Origin: Pulveribacter suum
Lineage (GTDB): Bacteria > Pseudomonadota > Gammaproteobacteria > Burkholderiales > Burkholderiaceae_C
NCBI RefSeq assembly: GCF_003013695.1
Contig: NZ_CP027792.1
Location: 2,004,501 to 2,068,500 of the forward strand
DNA length: 64,000 nt
Reading direction: 5' to 3'
Shown: one piece after another, positions 1 through 14,451 of the stretch
How the letters are laid out: each line of letters opens with the position of its first letter
Numbering within the stretch: position 1 is the first letter of the stretch
Translations under genes and position numbers: made by a program
The notes under the pieces: model-generated
Seen by the model: only the letters and a program-made list of their open reading frames with translations
Database searches by the model: none
Told to the model about the DNA's origin: nothing

Positions 1-270
1 CAGTGCCGCGATGGCCAGCACCGTGGCGCGCTGCTCCTGCCAAAACTGCGCGGGCGAGACGATCGACAGCCAGTCCACCACGCGCCCCAGCACCGCAAAC
101 AGCAGGGCCTCATAGACGGCCAGCAGCGCAGAGGTCAGCGTCAGCAGCGCAATCCAGCCACGCATGCCCTGGGTGCTGCACCACAGAAAGGCGAAGAAAC
201 CGAGCGGGGGCGGCTGCGGCTCGGCGGCCGGGTAGGGCGGCAGGCGTTCTTCAAAGAAGCGGAAAAGCAC
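1..270 (-). CDS. ABC transporter, fused permease/ATPase, N-terminal part (partial)
   Basis: This is the first 90 codons of a minus-strand gene that continues past the left edge. The frame is open and reads as an ABC exporter N-terminus. A short amphipathic start (LFRFFEERLPPYPAAEP) is followed by a cytoplasmic stretch with GFFAFLWCSTQGMRG, then a first membrane helix (GWIALLTLTSALLAVYEALL) and FAVLGRVVDWLS. That pattern is usual in proteobacterial multidrug or lipid ABC exporters of about 600 residues. The ATPase domain would lie outside the window. I placed the start at a GTG (268-270) because no ATG exists in this frame upstream, and there is no clear ribosome binding site. The substrate cannot be told. 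The family call is fairly safe and the start is uncertain. Confidence 0.7.
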   Translation of the reverse strand, partial: MLFRFFEERLPPYPAAEPQPPPLGFFAFLWCSTQGMRGWIALLTLTSALLAVYEALLFAVLGRVVDWLSIVSPAQFWQEQRATVLAIAAL

Positions 271-382
271 AATCTGGTTGGGGCGTAACGGCGGACTGCA
301 CAGGATAGAGGCATGTGCCGCGCCGCGTGCAGGCGCGGGGCCGGCAAGCCGGCAATGAATGGGGCTATGCTGCACTTCATTC

Positions 383-3148
383 ATGCAACCCGCAGCACCT
401 CTTCGCAGCTCAGCCTGGCAGCGGTTGCCCGGCTTTGTCGTGGCGCTCGTCGGCCTCATGGCCAGCTATGGCTGGTGGCAATACCAGAGCGGCCTGACCG
501 ACGCGCTCTCGCGTGCGCGTTTCGAGCGCCAGGCGCGCGCCGCCACGCACGCCCTGCAGCAGCGAGTGGAAGCCAAGGGCGACCTGCTGCTGGGCCTGCG
601 CGGGCTGCTGATCGTCAACCCGCAGCTGTCGCGCAGCGATTTCGAGCGGGTGGCCGCGGGACTGCAGCTGGAGGTGAACCACGTCAGCGTGCGCAACCTG
701 CACTTCACCCGCGCCGTTGCGGCCGCGGAGCGCAACGCCTTCGTGGCCCGGGCGCGCGCCAACGTCCACCTGGACGGCACCGCCCCGACCGATTTCACCA
801 TCCACCCCGATGTGGAGCAGCCCGAATACTTCGTGGTGGACTACGTCTGGCCGCGGCAGGGCAACGAGGAGGTACAGGGCCTGGAGGTGCATTCCCAGCC
901 CGCCAACCTGGAAGGCCTGTTGCTGGCGCGCGCCACGGGCGCCCTGGTTGTCTCGGCCCCCTTTCGGCTGGTGCAGCAAGATGGCGGCCCGGCGACGGCC
1001 GTCAACATCCGCCTGCCGGTGTTTTCCGCGTCTGCACCGGGCGATCCGCCCCGTTTTCTCGGGGCGGTGGGCACTCTGGTGAACGTGCGGGTGATGGCGC
1101 AGGGCCTGCGCGAGCGTGGCTACCTGGACGGGCTGCGGGCGGCTGTGACCGACATCGGCCCGGCCAACAGCGCAGTGCCCCGGCCTGGATCGCCCCTCTA
1201 CGAAGCCGAGGACCTGCCGGCCGGGGGGCCACGCGTGAGCTACGAAGTCGCCGTGGGCGGGCGCCTGTGGCGCGTGGACTACGCGCTGGCGCACCCCCTC
1301 TTGACGCCCAACGAGGCGCGGCTGCCCCTGGTGTTCGCCCTTGGTGGGCTGGTGGTCACGGCGCTGCTGACCACCCTGGTGGCACTGCTGGTGCGGCGCA
1401 GGCTGCAGGCTGTGGCTTACGCAGAGCTGGCGGGACGCGCCGCCAGCGAAAGCGAGTCGCGTTTTCGCTCGGTTTTCAACCAGGCGGCTGTCGGCATGGC
1501 ACAGATCGATTCCGAGCGCGGCCACGTCGTGCGCGCCAACCGGTATTTCTGCGACCTGCTGGGCTACGGCGCCCAGGACCTGCCTGGCCTGCGCATGCAG
1601 GACATCAGTCACCCCGACGACCTGCCGCGTGGCATGGCGCTGCTGGCCCGGCTGCTGTCCGGCGAGATCGGCGAGTACCGGATCGAAAAGCGCTACCGCC
1701 GCAAGGACGGCAGCTTCGTCTGGGTGGACGTGACGGCCTCGGCCATGCACAACGGCGGCGGCTCCGTGCGCCACCACATCGTGGTGGTGCAGGACATCAC
1801 CCAGCGGCGCCAGACCGAGCAAGAGCTGCGCTACCTGGCCTACAACGACCTGCTCACCGGCCTGCCCAACCGCCGCCTGATGATCGACCGCCTGGAGCAG
1901 GCCGTCGTCCTGAACGCGCGCCACCAGACCTGGGGCGCCGTGCTGCTGCTCGATCTGGACCATTTCAAGACCGTGAACGAGACCCGCGGCCACGAGGCGG
2001 GCGACCAATTGCTGCGCGAAGCGGCCTCGCGCCTGCGCGGCTGCGTGGAGGGCGACGACACGCTGGCGCGCCAGGGCGGCGATGAGTTCGTGGCCGTGCT
2101 GCGTGAGCTGGGCACGAGCGGCGAGGACGCCGCTGCCCGTGCCGAGGAAGTCGCCCAGCTCATGCTGGCCGCGCTGCGCCAGCCGTTTGAGCTGGGCGGC
2201 CCCGAACCGCACCACATCACTCTGAGCGTGGGCGTGACGGTATTCGACGGCGAAGGCCTTCCCGCCGAGGAGCTGGTCAAGCGCAGCGAGCTGGCCATGT
2301 ACGAGGCCAAGGCAGCCGGGCGCAATACGCTGCGCTTTTTCGACCCGCAGATGCAGGCCGCCGTGGCCGCCCGCGTGCAGCTGGAGGGCGACATACGCAC
2401 CGGGCTGGCGGGAGCGCAGTTCGAGCTGTACTACCAGCCCAAGATGGCCGATGGCCGCATCCAGGGCGCCGAAGCGCTGCTGCGCTGGCGCCACCCCGAG
2501 CGCGGCTTCATCCCGCCGGCGCAGTTCATCCCCCTGGCTGAGGACACCGGCCTGATCCTGCAGCTGGGCGACTGGGTGCTGCATGCAGCCTGCACGCAGC
2601 TGGCCGCCTGGAGCGGCGATCCGCTCCTGGGCGAACTGGTGGTCGCCGTCAATGTCAGCCCGCGGCAGTTCCGCGAAAGCGGCTTCGTGGCCCAGGTGCT
2701 GCACGCCCTGGCCAGCACCGGCGCTCAGGCCCACCGGCTGCGGCTGGAGCTGACCGAAGGCATGCTGCTGCAAGACGTCGAGGGCACCATTGCCAAGATG
2801 GTGCAGCTGCGTGGCTACGGCGTGGGCTTTTCGCTGGACGACTTCGGCACCGGCTATTCGTCGCTGGCCTACCTCAAGCGCCTGCCGCTGCACGAACTGA
2901 AGATCGACCAGAGCTTCGTGCGCGACGTGCTGACCGACCCCAACGACGCCGCGATTGCCCGCACCATCATCGCCCTGGGCAGCAGCATGGGCCTGCAGGT
3001 GGTGGCCGAAGGCGTGGAGACCGAGGCGCAGCGCGCCTTCCTGGAGCGCCACGGCTGCCGCGTCTGGCAGGGCTACCTGCTGGCACCTGCGCTGCCGCGC
3101 GAGCAGTTCGAGGCGCTGGTGGCCCGTCGCGCCGCCTCCCGCCAGTAG
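383..3148 (+). CDS. CHASE-PAS-GGDEF-EAL cyclic-di-GMP turnover protein
   Basis: Membrane-bound enzyme predicted to make and/or degrade cyclic di-GMP. In order (numbering from the ATG at 383) it has a membrane helix near residues 18-36, a periplasmic CHASE-type sensor of about 60-260 and a second helix near 312-340. A PAS domain follows at about 355-475, then GGDEF and EAL domains. The diguanylate cyclase motif GGDEF is intact at 565-569. The phosphodiesterase signature EAL is intact at 697-699, with later conserved blocks [10 protein letters not shown] and VAEGVET. Both activities could therefore work. An in-frame ATG at 359 would add eight residues, and neither start has a convincing ribosome binding site. 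The periplasmic ligand is unknown. The stop lies 22 bp before ynfA. Confidence 0.9.
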   Translation: MQPAAPLRSSAWQRLPGFVVALVGLMASYGWWQYQSGLTDALSRARFERQARAATHALQQRVEAKGDLLLGLRGLLIVNPQLSRSDFERVAAGLQLEVNHVSVRNLHFTRAVAAAERNAFVARARANVHLDGTAPTDFTIHPDVEQPEYFVVDYVWPRQGNEEVQGLEVHSQPANLEGLLLARATGALVVSAPFRLVQQDGGPATAVNIRLPVFSASAPGDPPRFLGAVGTLVNVRVMAQGLRERGYLDGLRAAVTDIGPANSAVPRPGSPLYEAEDLPAGGPRVSYEVAVGGRLWRVDYALAHPLLTPNEARLPLVFALGGLVVTALLTTLVALLVRRRLQAVAYAELAGRAASESESRFRSVFNQAAVGMAQIDSERGHVVRANRYFCDLLGYGAQDLPGLRMQDISHPDDLPRGMALLARLLSGEIGEYRIEKRYRRKDGSFVWVDVTASAMHNGGGSVRHHIVVVQDITQRRQTEQELRYLAYNDLLTGLPNRRLMIDRLEQAVVLNARHQTWGAVLLLDLDHFKTVNETRGHEAGDQLLREAASRLRGCVEGDDTLARQGGDEFVAVLRELGTSGEDAAARAEEVAQLMLAALRQPFELGGPEPHHITLSVGVTVFDGEGLPAEELVKRSELAMYEAKAAGRNTLRFFDPQMQAAVAARVQLEGDIRTGLAGAQFELYYQPKMADGRIQGAEALLRWRHPERGFIPPAQFIPLAEDTGLILQLGDWVLHAACTQLAAWSGDPLLGELVVAVNVSPRQFRESGFVAQVLHALASTGAQAHRLRLELTEGMLLQDVEGTIAKMVQLRGYGVGFSLDDFGTGYSSLAYLKRLPLHELKIDQSFVRDVLTDPNDAAIARTIIALGSSMGLQVVAEGVETEAQRAFLERHGCRVWQGYLLAPALPREQFEALVARRAASRQ

Positions 3149-3170
3149 GGTCTGCGGCCCCTGCGCTCCC

Positions 3171-3497
3171 ATGCTCAAGACCTTCGTGCTGTTCGTGCTC
3201 ACGGCGCTGGCCGAGATCGTGGGCTGCTACCTGCCCTGGCTGTGGCTGCGCGAAGGGCGCAGCGCCTGGCTGCTGGTGCCGGCCGCCGCCAGCCTGGCGC
3301 TGTTTGCCTGGCTGCTCACGCTGCACCCGGCGGCCGCGGGCCGGGTGTACGCGGCCTATGGCGGCGTGTACGTGAGCGTGGCGCTGGCCTGGCTGTGGCT
3401 GGTGGACGGCGTGCGGCCCACCGCCTGGGATGTGGCGGGGGTGGGCATCACGCTGTGCGGCATGGCCCTGATCGCCTGGGCGCCACGCACCAGCTGA
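3171..3497 (+). CDS. ynfA: YnfA/UPF0060 family small membrane protein
   Basis: A 108-residue hydrophobic protein that matches the UPF0060 (YnfA) family in length and pattern. It shows four predicted membrane helices, the opening [20 protein letters not shown], a central YAAYGGVYV block and a C-terminal GMALIAWAP helix. The family is distantly related to small multidrug resistance transporters, and a transport role here is only an inference. The ATG at 3171 lies 22 bp after the GGDEF/EAL stop, so the two may be co-transcribed. A palindromic repeat copy begins right after the stop codon. Confidence 0.9.
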   Translation: MLKTFVLFVLTALAEIVGCYLPWLWLREGRSAWLLVPAAASLALFAWLLTLHPAAAGRVYAAYGGVYVSVALAWLWLVDGVRPTAWDVAGVGITLCGMALIAWAPRTS

Positions 3498-3499
3498 GC

Positions 3500-3556
3500 G
3501 CTATTGAAAGCATAGCTGCCTGCGCTTGACAGAAAAGGGCTAGGGCCTGTTTTCTT
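3500..3556 (+). repeat. Palindromic element copy 1 (ynfA-smc intergenic)
   Basis: Two-hairpin repeat: GCTAT-N7-ATAGC, then CTGCCTGCGCTTG, a short loop, GGGCTAGGGCC and TGTTTTC. It fills most of the gap between ynfA and smc. The same unit recurs 12 more times in the window, in both orientations. Confidence 0.8.
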
Positions 3557-3658
3557 CACTATTTGGCCACCCGGCCAGCACCCGGGGACGCGCGGTATCA
3601 TTTCACCCCCGTCGCCCGCGCGACTGCTGCCCGACTGCATCCCGCCGCCTCCCTTCCC

Positions 3659-7189
<3,531 letters not shown>

Positions 7190-7203
7190 ACCATTCACCG
7201 AAC

Positions 7204-8289
7204 ATGAGCAACTTCCAACTGGGTCTCATCATTGCTGGCGCCGTCGTGCTGATCGTCGTGGTCGCGCACAACGCCTGGACGCACCACCGCAACGCCCCCC
7301 GGCGCGCCCGCCCGGCCGAGGGGCACGCACCCGCCCCCGACGACGGCACGCGCCACGAACCGGCCTTTGACGGCCCGCCGCTGGGCGGCCAGGAGGGGGC
7401 CGAGCTGTCCGGCCACGCCGTGGACCCGCGCGATGCGCTGCAGCTGCCCGTGCCCCCGGCCGAGCGCCGCGGCGGGCTGGACGCGCTGATCGATGCCATC
7501 GCCCCCATCACCGCCGAGCAGCCCGTCTCGGGCGACGCCGCCCTGGCGGCCATGCCCACCACGCGCCGCGCCGGCAGCAAGCCGTTTTCCATCGAGGGGT
7601 GGAACGAAGCCGCCCGCCAGTGGGAGACGCCCCGGCCCGGCCAGCGTTACCAGCTGCTGCAGGCCGGCGTGCAGCTGGCCAACCGCACCGGCGCGCTCAA
7701 CGAGATCGAATACTCCGAGTTCGTCATGAAGACCCAGCAGTTCGCCGACGCGCTGAACGCCGCCGTGGACTTCCCCGACATGCTGCACGAGGTGGCACGC
7801 GGGCGCGAGCTCGACCAGTTCGCCAGCGACCACGACGCCCAGCTGACGTTCGTGCTGCGCGCCCGCCAGGCCGCCTGGAGCCCCGGCTACGTGCAGCAAA
7901 ACGCCGCCCGCTTGGGCCTGGTCCCCGGGGCCATGCCGGGGCGCATGGTGCTGGCGGCCGCCAGCGCCGGCCTGCCGCCGGTGCTGACCCTGGCGTACGA
8001 CGCCCAGGCCGCCATGTCCGACGACCCGGAGCAGTCCGCCCTGCGCGAGGTGTCGCTCAGCCTGGACGTGGCCCAGGTGACGCGCGGCGAGCAGCCCTTT
8101 GCCCGCCTGCGCGACGTGGCGCAGGAGCTGTGCGAGGCCATGGACGGCGTGCTGTGCGACCAAAACGGCATGCCCCTGCCCGCCATGGCCATCGATCCGA
8201 TCGCTAACGACCTGGAGCAGCTGTACGACCAGCTGGACGCGCGCGAGCTGTCTGCCGGCTCGGCCCTCGCACGCCGTCTTTTCAATTGA
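7204..8289 (+). CDS. zipA: Cell division protein ZipA homologue
   Basis: A 361-residue inner-membrane protein with an N-terminal membrane anchor (FQLGLIIAGAVVLIVVVAHNAW) that has almost no periplasmic tail. A basic and proline-rich linker and a C-terminal ZipA_C/FtsZ-binding type domain (about 220-355) follow. In the family it tethers FtsZ filaments to the membrane at the division septum. Sequence conservation is low, as is typical, but the architecture and the smc-zipA-ligA order are those seen across Burkholderiales. It lies 14 bp after smc and is probably co-transcribed with it. Confidence 0.88.
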   Translation: MSNFQLGLIIAGAVVLIVVVAHNAWTHHRNAPRRARPAEGHAPAPDDGTRHEPAFDGPPLGGQEGAELSGHAVDPRDALQLPVPPAERRGGLDALIDAIAPITAEQPVSGDAALAAMPTTRRAGSKPFSIEGWNEAARQWETPRPGQRYQLLQAGVQLANRTGALNEIEYSEFVMKTQQFADALNAAVDFPDMLHEVARGRELDQFASDHDAQLTFVLRARQAAWSPGYVQQNAARLGLVPGAMPGRMVLAAASAGLPPVLTLAYDAQAAMSDDPEQSALREVSLSLDVAQVTRGEQPFARLRDVAQELCEAMDGVLCDQNGMPLPAMAIDPIANDLEQLYDQLDARELSAGSALARRLFN

Positions 8290-8297
8290 TGGTCGCG

Positions 8298-10644
<2,347 letters not shown>

Positions 10645-10648
10645 GGCC

Positions 10649-11620
10649 GTGGCTCTGGTGCGCCGCACCCCCCGCGTGGGCCTGGCCCTGGGCAGCGGCT
10701 CGGCACGCGGCTGGGCGCACATCGGCGTGCTGCAGGCGCTGGACGAGGCCGGCCTGCGGCCCGACTTCGTCTGCGGCGCCTCCATCGGCGCGTTGGTGGG
10801 CGCAGCCTACGCCGCCGGCGAGCTGGAACGCTTTGCCGACTGGGTGCAGAGCCTGGGCATGCGCCAGGTCTGGGGCTTCATGGACTTCAACCTCTCGGGC
10901 GGCATGCTCAAGGGCGAAAAGCTGATCGCCTTCTGGCGCCGCAACTTTGCCGACTTCGACATCCAGGCCTCGCCCATCCCGTTTGCCGCCGTGGCCACCG
11001 ACCTGCATTCGGGCGCCGAGGTCTGGCTGCGCGAAGGCTCGATCGCCAACGCCGTGCGCGCTTCCATCGCGCTGCCCGGCCTGTTCACCCCCGTGCCGCA
11101 AGAGGGCGGGCGGCTGCTGGTGGATGGCGGCATCGTCAACCCCGTGCCGACCTCGCTGGCCCGCGCCATGGGGGCGGACATCGTCATCGGCGTGGACCTG
11201 AACTCCGACATCCTGCACCGCCACCTGCAGCCGCTGGTGCTGGCGCCGGACCCGGGCGCCACCGCGCCTCGCGAGCCGCCCGCCGCGCCCGAGGATGCCA
11301 GCGCAGCCGCAGGCGACTGGCTGGGCCGCCTGAAGTTCTGGGAAAGCGGCAGCGCCAGCAGCAGCGCCGGCGCCCCGGCCCAGCAGGTGGCGCCGCTGCC
11401 GCGCAGCCCCTCGGTGCTGGACGTGGTCATGACCAGCGTGACCATCATGCAGATCCGCATCACCCGCAGCCGCATGGCAGGCGACCCGCCGGAGGTGGTC
11501 ATCGCCCCCAGCTTGGCCCACCTGGGCGTGCTGGACTTCCACCGCGCGGCCGAAGCCATCGAGGAAGGCCGGCGCGCCGCGCAGGCCGCGCTGCCGCAAC
11601 TGCAGCGGTTTATCCAGTGA
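10649..11620 (+). CDS. Patatin-like phospholipase (RssA/YchK type)
   Basis: A 323-residue patatin-domain hydrolase, expected to cleave acyl esters of phospholipids. The Ser-Asp dyad is visible. The glycine-rich oxyanion loop is GLALGSGSARG, the nucleophile elbow is GASIG with Ser45, and Asp159 lies in VDGGIVNPVP. The C-terminal third contains an Ala/Pro-rich insertion (about 205-255) before a conserved end (MTSVTIMQIRITR). The proposed GTG start is 4 bp after the ligA stop; a second GTG at 10658 has better spacing from the upstream GAGG. Both suggest translational coupling to ligA. Substrate and biological role are unknown. Confidence 0.88.
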   Translation: MALVRRTPRVGLALGSGSARGWAHIGVLQALDEAGLRPDFVCGASIGALVGAAYAAGELERFADWVQSLGMRQVWGFMDFNLSGGMLKGEKLIAFWRRNFADFDIQASPIPFAAVATDLHSGAEVWLREGSIANAVRASIALPGLFTPVPQEGGRLLVDGGIVNPVPTSLARAMGADIVIGVDLNSDILHRHLQPLVLAPDPGATAPREPPAAPEDASAAAGDWLGRLKFWESGSASSSAGAPAQQVAPLPRSPSVLDVVMTSVTIMQIRITRSRMAGDPPEVVIAPSLAHLGVLDFHRAAEAIEEGRRAAQAALPQLQRFIQ

Positions 11621-11628
11621 ACAACCCG

Positions 11629-11740
11629 CTGAGTGGCTGCGCCGCTTTCCCCCGCTCTCGCAACACTGCGCCTTGCGGGCAAAGGACGACGCCCGCGCGG
11701 CGGGGCGGCCCTTGCGCGGCGTCCGCTGGCATCGGCGCGC
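11629..11740 (+). repeat. Long intergenic repeat R2 (patatin-PBP gap)
   Basis: Second copy of the long repeat. It starts GAGTGGCTGCGCCGCTTTCCCCCGCTCTCGCA and carries the shared GGGGCGGCCCTTGC and CCGCTGGCA blocks, but the inner inverted repeat has decayed (GCAACACTGCGCCTTGCGG). As at R1, a palindromic element follows within about 50-75 bp. Confidence 0.7.
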
Positions 11741-11783
11741 GCCCGTCGCGTGGCGCACTGTTCCAGTGATGCGGTTCGCATGA

Positions 11784-11840
11784 TTGATATGAAATTGATA
11801 GCTGCCACCGATTGTCCAGCAAGGGCTAGAGGCACTTTTG
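11784..11840 (+). repeat. Palindromic element copy 2 (upstream of PBP)
   Basis: Forward copy: ATTGATAGCTGCC, a diverged left arm (ACCGATTG), then AGCAAGGGCTAGAGGCACTTTTG. It ends 16 bp before the PBP start codon, so it would be transcribed as the 5' untranslated region. Confidence 0.7.
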
Positions 11841-11856
11841 ACGTAAATACCTGCCG

Positions 11857-14370
11857 ATGAAAGCCATCGACTCCCTGCGCCAGCGCGCCGCTGCCCTGCG
11901 CCCGCGCCTGGCCACCTTGCTGCGCCGCCCGCAGCGCTGGCGCTCGCTGCACGGCCTGGCCTGGCTGGCAGTGGCGCTGGCCCTGGCCGCGCTGGTGTGC
12001 CTGCTGGCGCTGCTGCTGCTCACACCCTCCATCAGCGACATCCGCAAGGCCAAGGCCGACCAGCCGGCGCAGCTGGTGTCCGAGGACGGCCGGCTGCTGG
12101 CCGAGTACCGCTGGGTCAACCGCGAATGGGTGCCCTTGGCCCAGATCGCCCCGGCCGTGGTGGATGCGCTGATCGCCACCGAGGACCACCGCTTCTACGG
12201 CCACTGGGGCCTGGACTGGCGGCGCACGCTGGCCGCCGTGGTGCGCACCGCCGGCGGCGACCGCCAGGGCGGCTCCACCATCACGCAGCAGCTGGCGCGC
12301 AACCTCTACCCCGAGGAGATCGGCCGCGCGCCCACGCTGGGCCGCAAGCTCAAGGAGGCGGTCACCGCGCTGAAGATCGAGTGGAGCTACTCTAAGGACG
12401 AGATCCTGGAGACGTATCTCAACACCGTGCCCTTCCTGTACAACGCCTGGGGCATCGAAGTGGCCGCGCGCACCTATTTCGACAAGTCGGCAGACAAGCT
12501 GAACGTGCTGGAGAGCGCCACACTGATCGGCATGCTCAAGGGCACGGCCTACTACAACCCGGTGCTCAACCCCGAGCGCGCGCAAGAGCGGCGCAACACC
12601 GTGCTGGCGCAGATGAAAAAGCGCGGCAAGCTGGATGCGCAGGACTACGAGCAGCTCAAGCGCCGCCCGCTGCGCATCCGCTTTGAGCGCCAAAGCGAGA
12701 TCGCCGGGCTGGCGCCGCATCTGGCGCAGCAGCTCAAGCGCCAGCTCATCGAGTGGGCCGACCGGCGCGGGTACAGCCTGTATGCCGACGGCCTGGTGAT
12801 TCGCACCACCATCGACGGGCGGCTGCAGGAGCTGGCCAACCAGTCCGTGCAGCAGCAGGGCAAGGCGCTGCAGCAGGTGGCCGACAAGGCCTGGGCCGCG
12901 CGCGGCGTATGGACGCCCAAGAACCCGCTGGTGCAGCAGCTGGTGCGCGAGTCGGCCACCCTCGCCAAGGCCGTGGCCGGCGGCGAGAGCGAAGAGGACG
13001 CCGCCGCCCGGCTGCTGCAGGATGCCGCCTTCCTGAGCGAGCTGCGAGCGGCCAAGACGCGGGTGCAGATCGGCTTCATGGCGCTAGACCCGGGCAGCGG
13101 CGCGGTGCGTGCCTGGGTGGGCAGCCGCGACTACGCGCAGGATCCGTTCGACCACGTGCAGGCGGCGCGGCGCCAGCCCGGTTCCACCTTCAAGCCCTTC
13201 GTCTATGGCGCGGCCTTTGCCGCCGGGCGCAGCCCGCAGGACACGCTGATGGACACGGCGGTGGAGATCCCGCTGGGCGGCGGCCAGGTCTGGCGCCCGC
13301 GCGACGGCAACGCCCCACCCAGCGAAGAGCCCCTGACGCTGGCCGACGGCCTGGCGTATTCCAAGAACACCATCACCGCGCAGCTGATGGCCCAGGTCGG
13401 CCCGCAGCAGGTGGTCCAGCTGGCGCGCGCCATGGGCGTGCGCGAGTCGCCCCTGGAGCCGGTGCCCGCCCTGGCCCTGGGCACCAGCCCGGTCACATTG
13501 AAGGAGATGGTGGCCGCCTACGGCACCATCGCCGGGGCCGGGCGCTACCGGGCGCCCCAGGTCATCACCCGCATCGAAGACGCCAGCGGCCGCGTGCTGG
13601 AAACTTTTGCCCCGGCCGCGCCCGAGCAGGCGCTCGGGGTGACGGCCGCCCAGCAGCTGCGCGACGCCCTGCGCGGCGCCGTGGACCACGGCACGGGCGC
13701 GGCCATCCGCAGCCGCTACGGCATCAGCGCCGACGTGGCCGGCAAGACCGGCACCACGCAGGACAACACCGACGGCTGGTTCATCCTGATGCACCCACAG
13801 CTGGTGGCGGGCAGCTGGGTGGGCTTCAACGATGGGCGCATCACGCTGCGCAGCAACTATTGGGGGCAGGGCGCGCACAGCGCGCTGCCGGTGGTGGGCA
13901 GCGTGTTTCGCCAGGCGCTGCGCGGCAAGCTGATCGACGCGCAGCAGCGCTTCGTGGACGAGCGCGAGAGCACTTGGGGCAGCCGGGCGGCCGATGCCGC
14001 CGGGGCGCTGCGCAACTGGGTGTACGACCTGTTCGGCCGCCCCACCGGCGAGCAGGCCGGCCCGGTCCCGGCGCCTACCCCGGCGCCCCCCGTGCCAGCG
14101 CCGCCACCGAGCGCGCCCGCGCCGGAGGACGAGGACGAGCGCCCGGAGATCACGGAAGCGCCGCTGACGCCGCTGGAGCAGGTCGCGCCCCGCCCGGCTC
14201 AACCTGCAGAGCCGCCGACCTGGGTAACCGGGCCGGACGAGGCGGCCACGGCCCTGCCGCCAGCGGACACCGGCGCGCCCGAGCCCGCTGAAGCGCCGAG
14301 GCCAGGCGTCGTGCTGGCGCCCGGGCAGCCCATTCCGGGCGTGGTAGTGCCCTCGCTGTCCCCGCGCTGA
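11857..14370 (+). CDS. Class A penicillin-binding protein (glycosyltransferase/transpeptidase)
   Basis: Bifunctional murein synthase of 837 residues in the PBP1A-like group. After a basic cytoplasmic tail and one membrane helix (about 34-56) comes a GT51 glycosyltransferase domain with the catalytic Glu109 in ATEDHRFYGHWG and the GGSTITQQLARN block. The transpeptidase domain has the SxxK motif STFK at 443-446, an SxN motif (SKN) and KTGTT. All three penicillin-binding motifs are intact. The tail from about residue 735 is Pro/Ala/Glu-rich and low complexity, probably a flexible periplasmic extension. It stands alone, between repeats R2/copy 2 and copy 3. Whether it is the housekeeping enzyme or an accessory one cannot be told from the window. 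Confidence 0.93.
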   Translation: MKAIDSLRQRAAALRPRLATLLRRPQRWRSLHGLAWLAVALALAALVCLLALLLLTPSISDIRKAKADQPAQLVSEDGRLLAEYRWVNREWVPLAQIAPAVVDALIATEDHRFYGHWGLDWRRTLAAVVRTAGGDRQGGSTITQQLARNLYPEEIGRAPTLGRKLKEAVTALKIEWSYSKDEILETYLNTVPFLYNAWGIEVAARTYFDKSADKLNVLESATLIGMLKGTAYYNPVLNPERAQERRNTVLAQMKKRGKLDAQDYEQLKRRPLRIRFERQSEIAGLAPHLAQQLKRQLIEWADRRGYSLYADGLVIRTTIDGRLQELANQSVQQQGKALQQVADKAWAARGVWTPKNPLVQQLVRESATLAKAVAGGESEEDAAARLLQDAAFLSELRAAKTRVQIGFMALDPGSGAVRAWVGSRDYAQDPFDHVQAARRQPGSTFKPFVYGAAFAAGRSPQDTLMDTAVEIPLGGGQVWRPRDGNAPPSEEPLTLADGLAYSKNTITAQLMAQVGPQQVVQLARAMGVRESPLEPVPALALGTSPVTLKEMVAAYGTIAGAGRYRAPQVITRIEDASGRVLETFAPAAPEQALGVTAAQQLRDALRGAVDHGTGAAIRSRYGISADVAGKTGTTQDNTDGWFILMHPQLVAGSWVGFNDGRITLRSNYWGQGAHSALPVVGSVFRQALRGKLIDAQQRFVDERESTWGSRAADAAGALRNWVYDLFGRPTGEQAGPVPAPTPAPPVPAPPPSAPAPEDEDERPEITEAPLTPLEQVAPRPAQPAEPPTWVTGPDEAATALPPADTGAPEPAEAPRPGVVLAPGQPIPGVVVPSLSPR

Positions 14371-14394
14371 GGCGGAGCCAGATTACGCCGGTTT

Positions 14395-14450
14395 GCTATA
14401 CAAATAATAGCTGCTGGCGCTTGCTGCATAAGCGCCAGAGGGCCTTTTGC
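14395..14450 (+). repeat. Palindromic element copy 3 (between convergent genes)
   Basis: The cleanest copy: GCTAT-ACAAATA-ATAGC, then TGGCGCTTG CTGCAT AAGCGCCA, GAGGGCCTTTTGC. Both hairpins are intact. It fills the gap between the PBP stop and the glgA stop. With its U-rich end it could act as a transcription terminator for either gene. Confidence 0.85.
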
Positions 14451-14451
14451 T

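Noticed and set aside
3-308. A 101-codon plus-strand frame at the left edge.
   Set aside because: Ala/Arg/Pro-rich shadow of the minus-strand ABC exporter, whose frame gives recognisable membrane-domain sequence.
14045-14370. The Pro/Ala-rich tail of the penicillin-binding protein as a frameshift or gene fusion.
   Set aside because: The frame is continuous with consistent codon bias, and low-complexity periplasmic tails are common in class A PBPs of this group.
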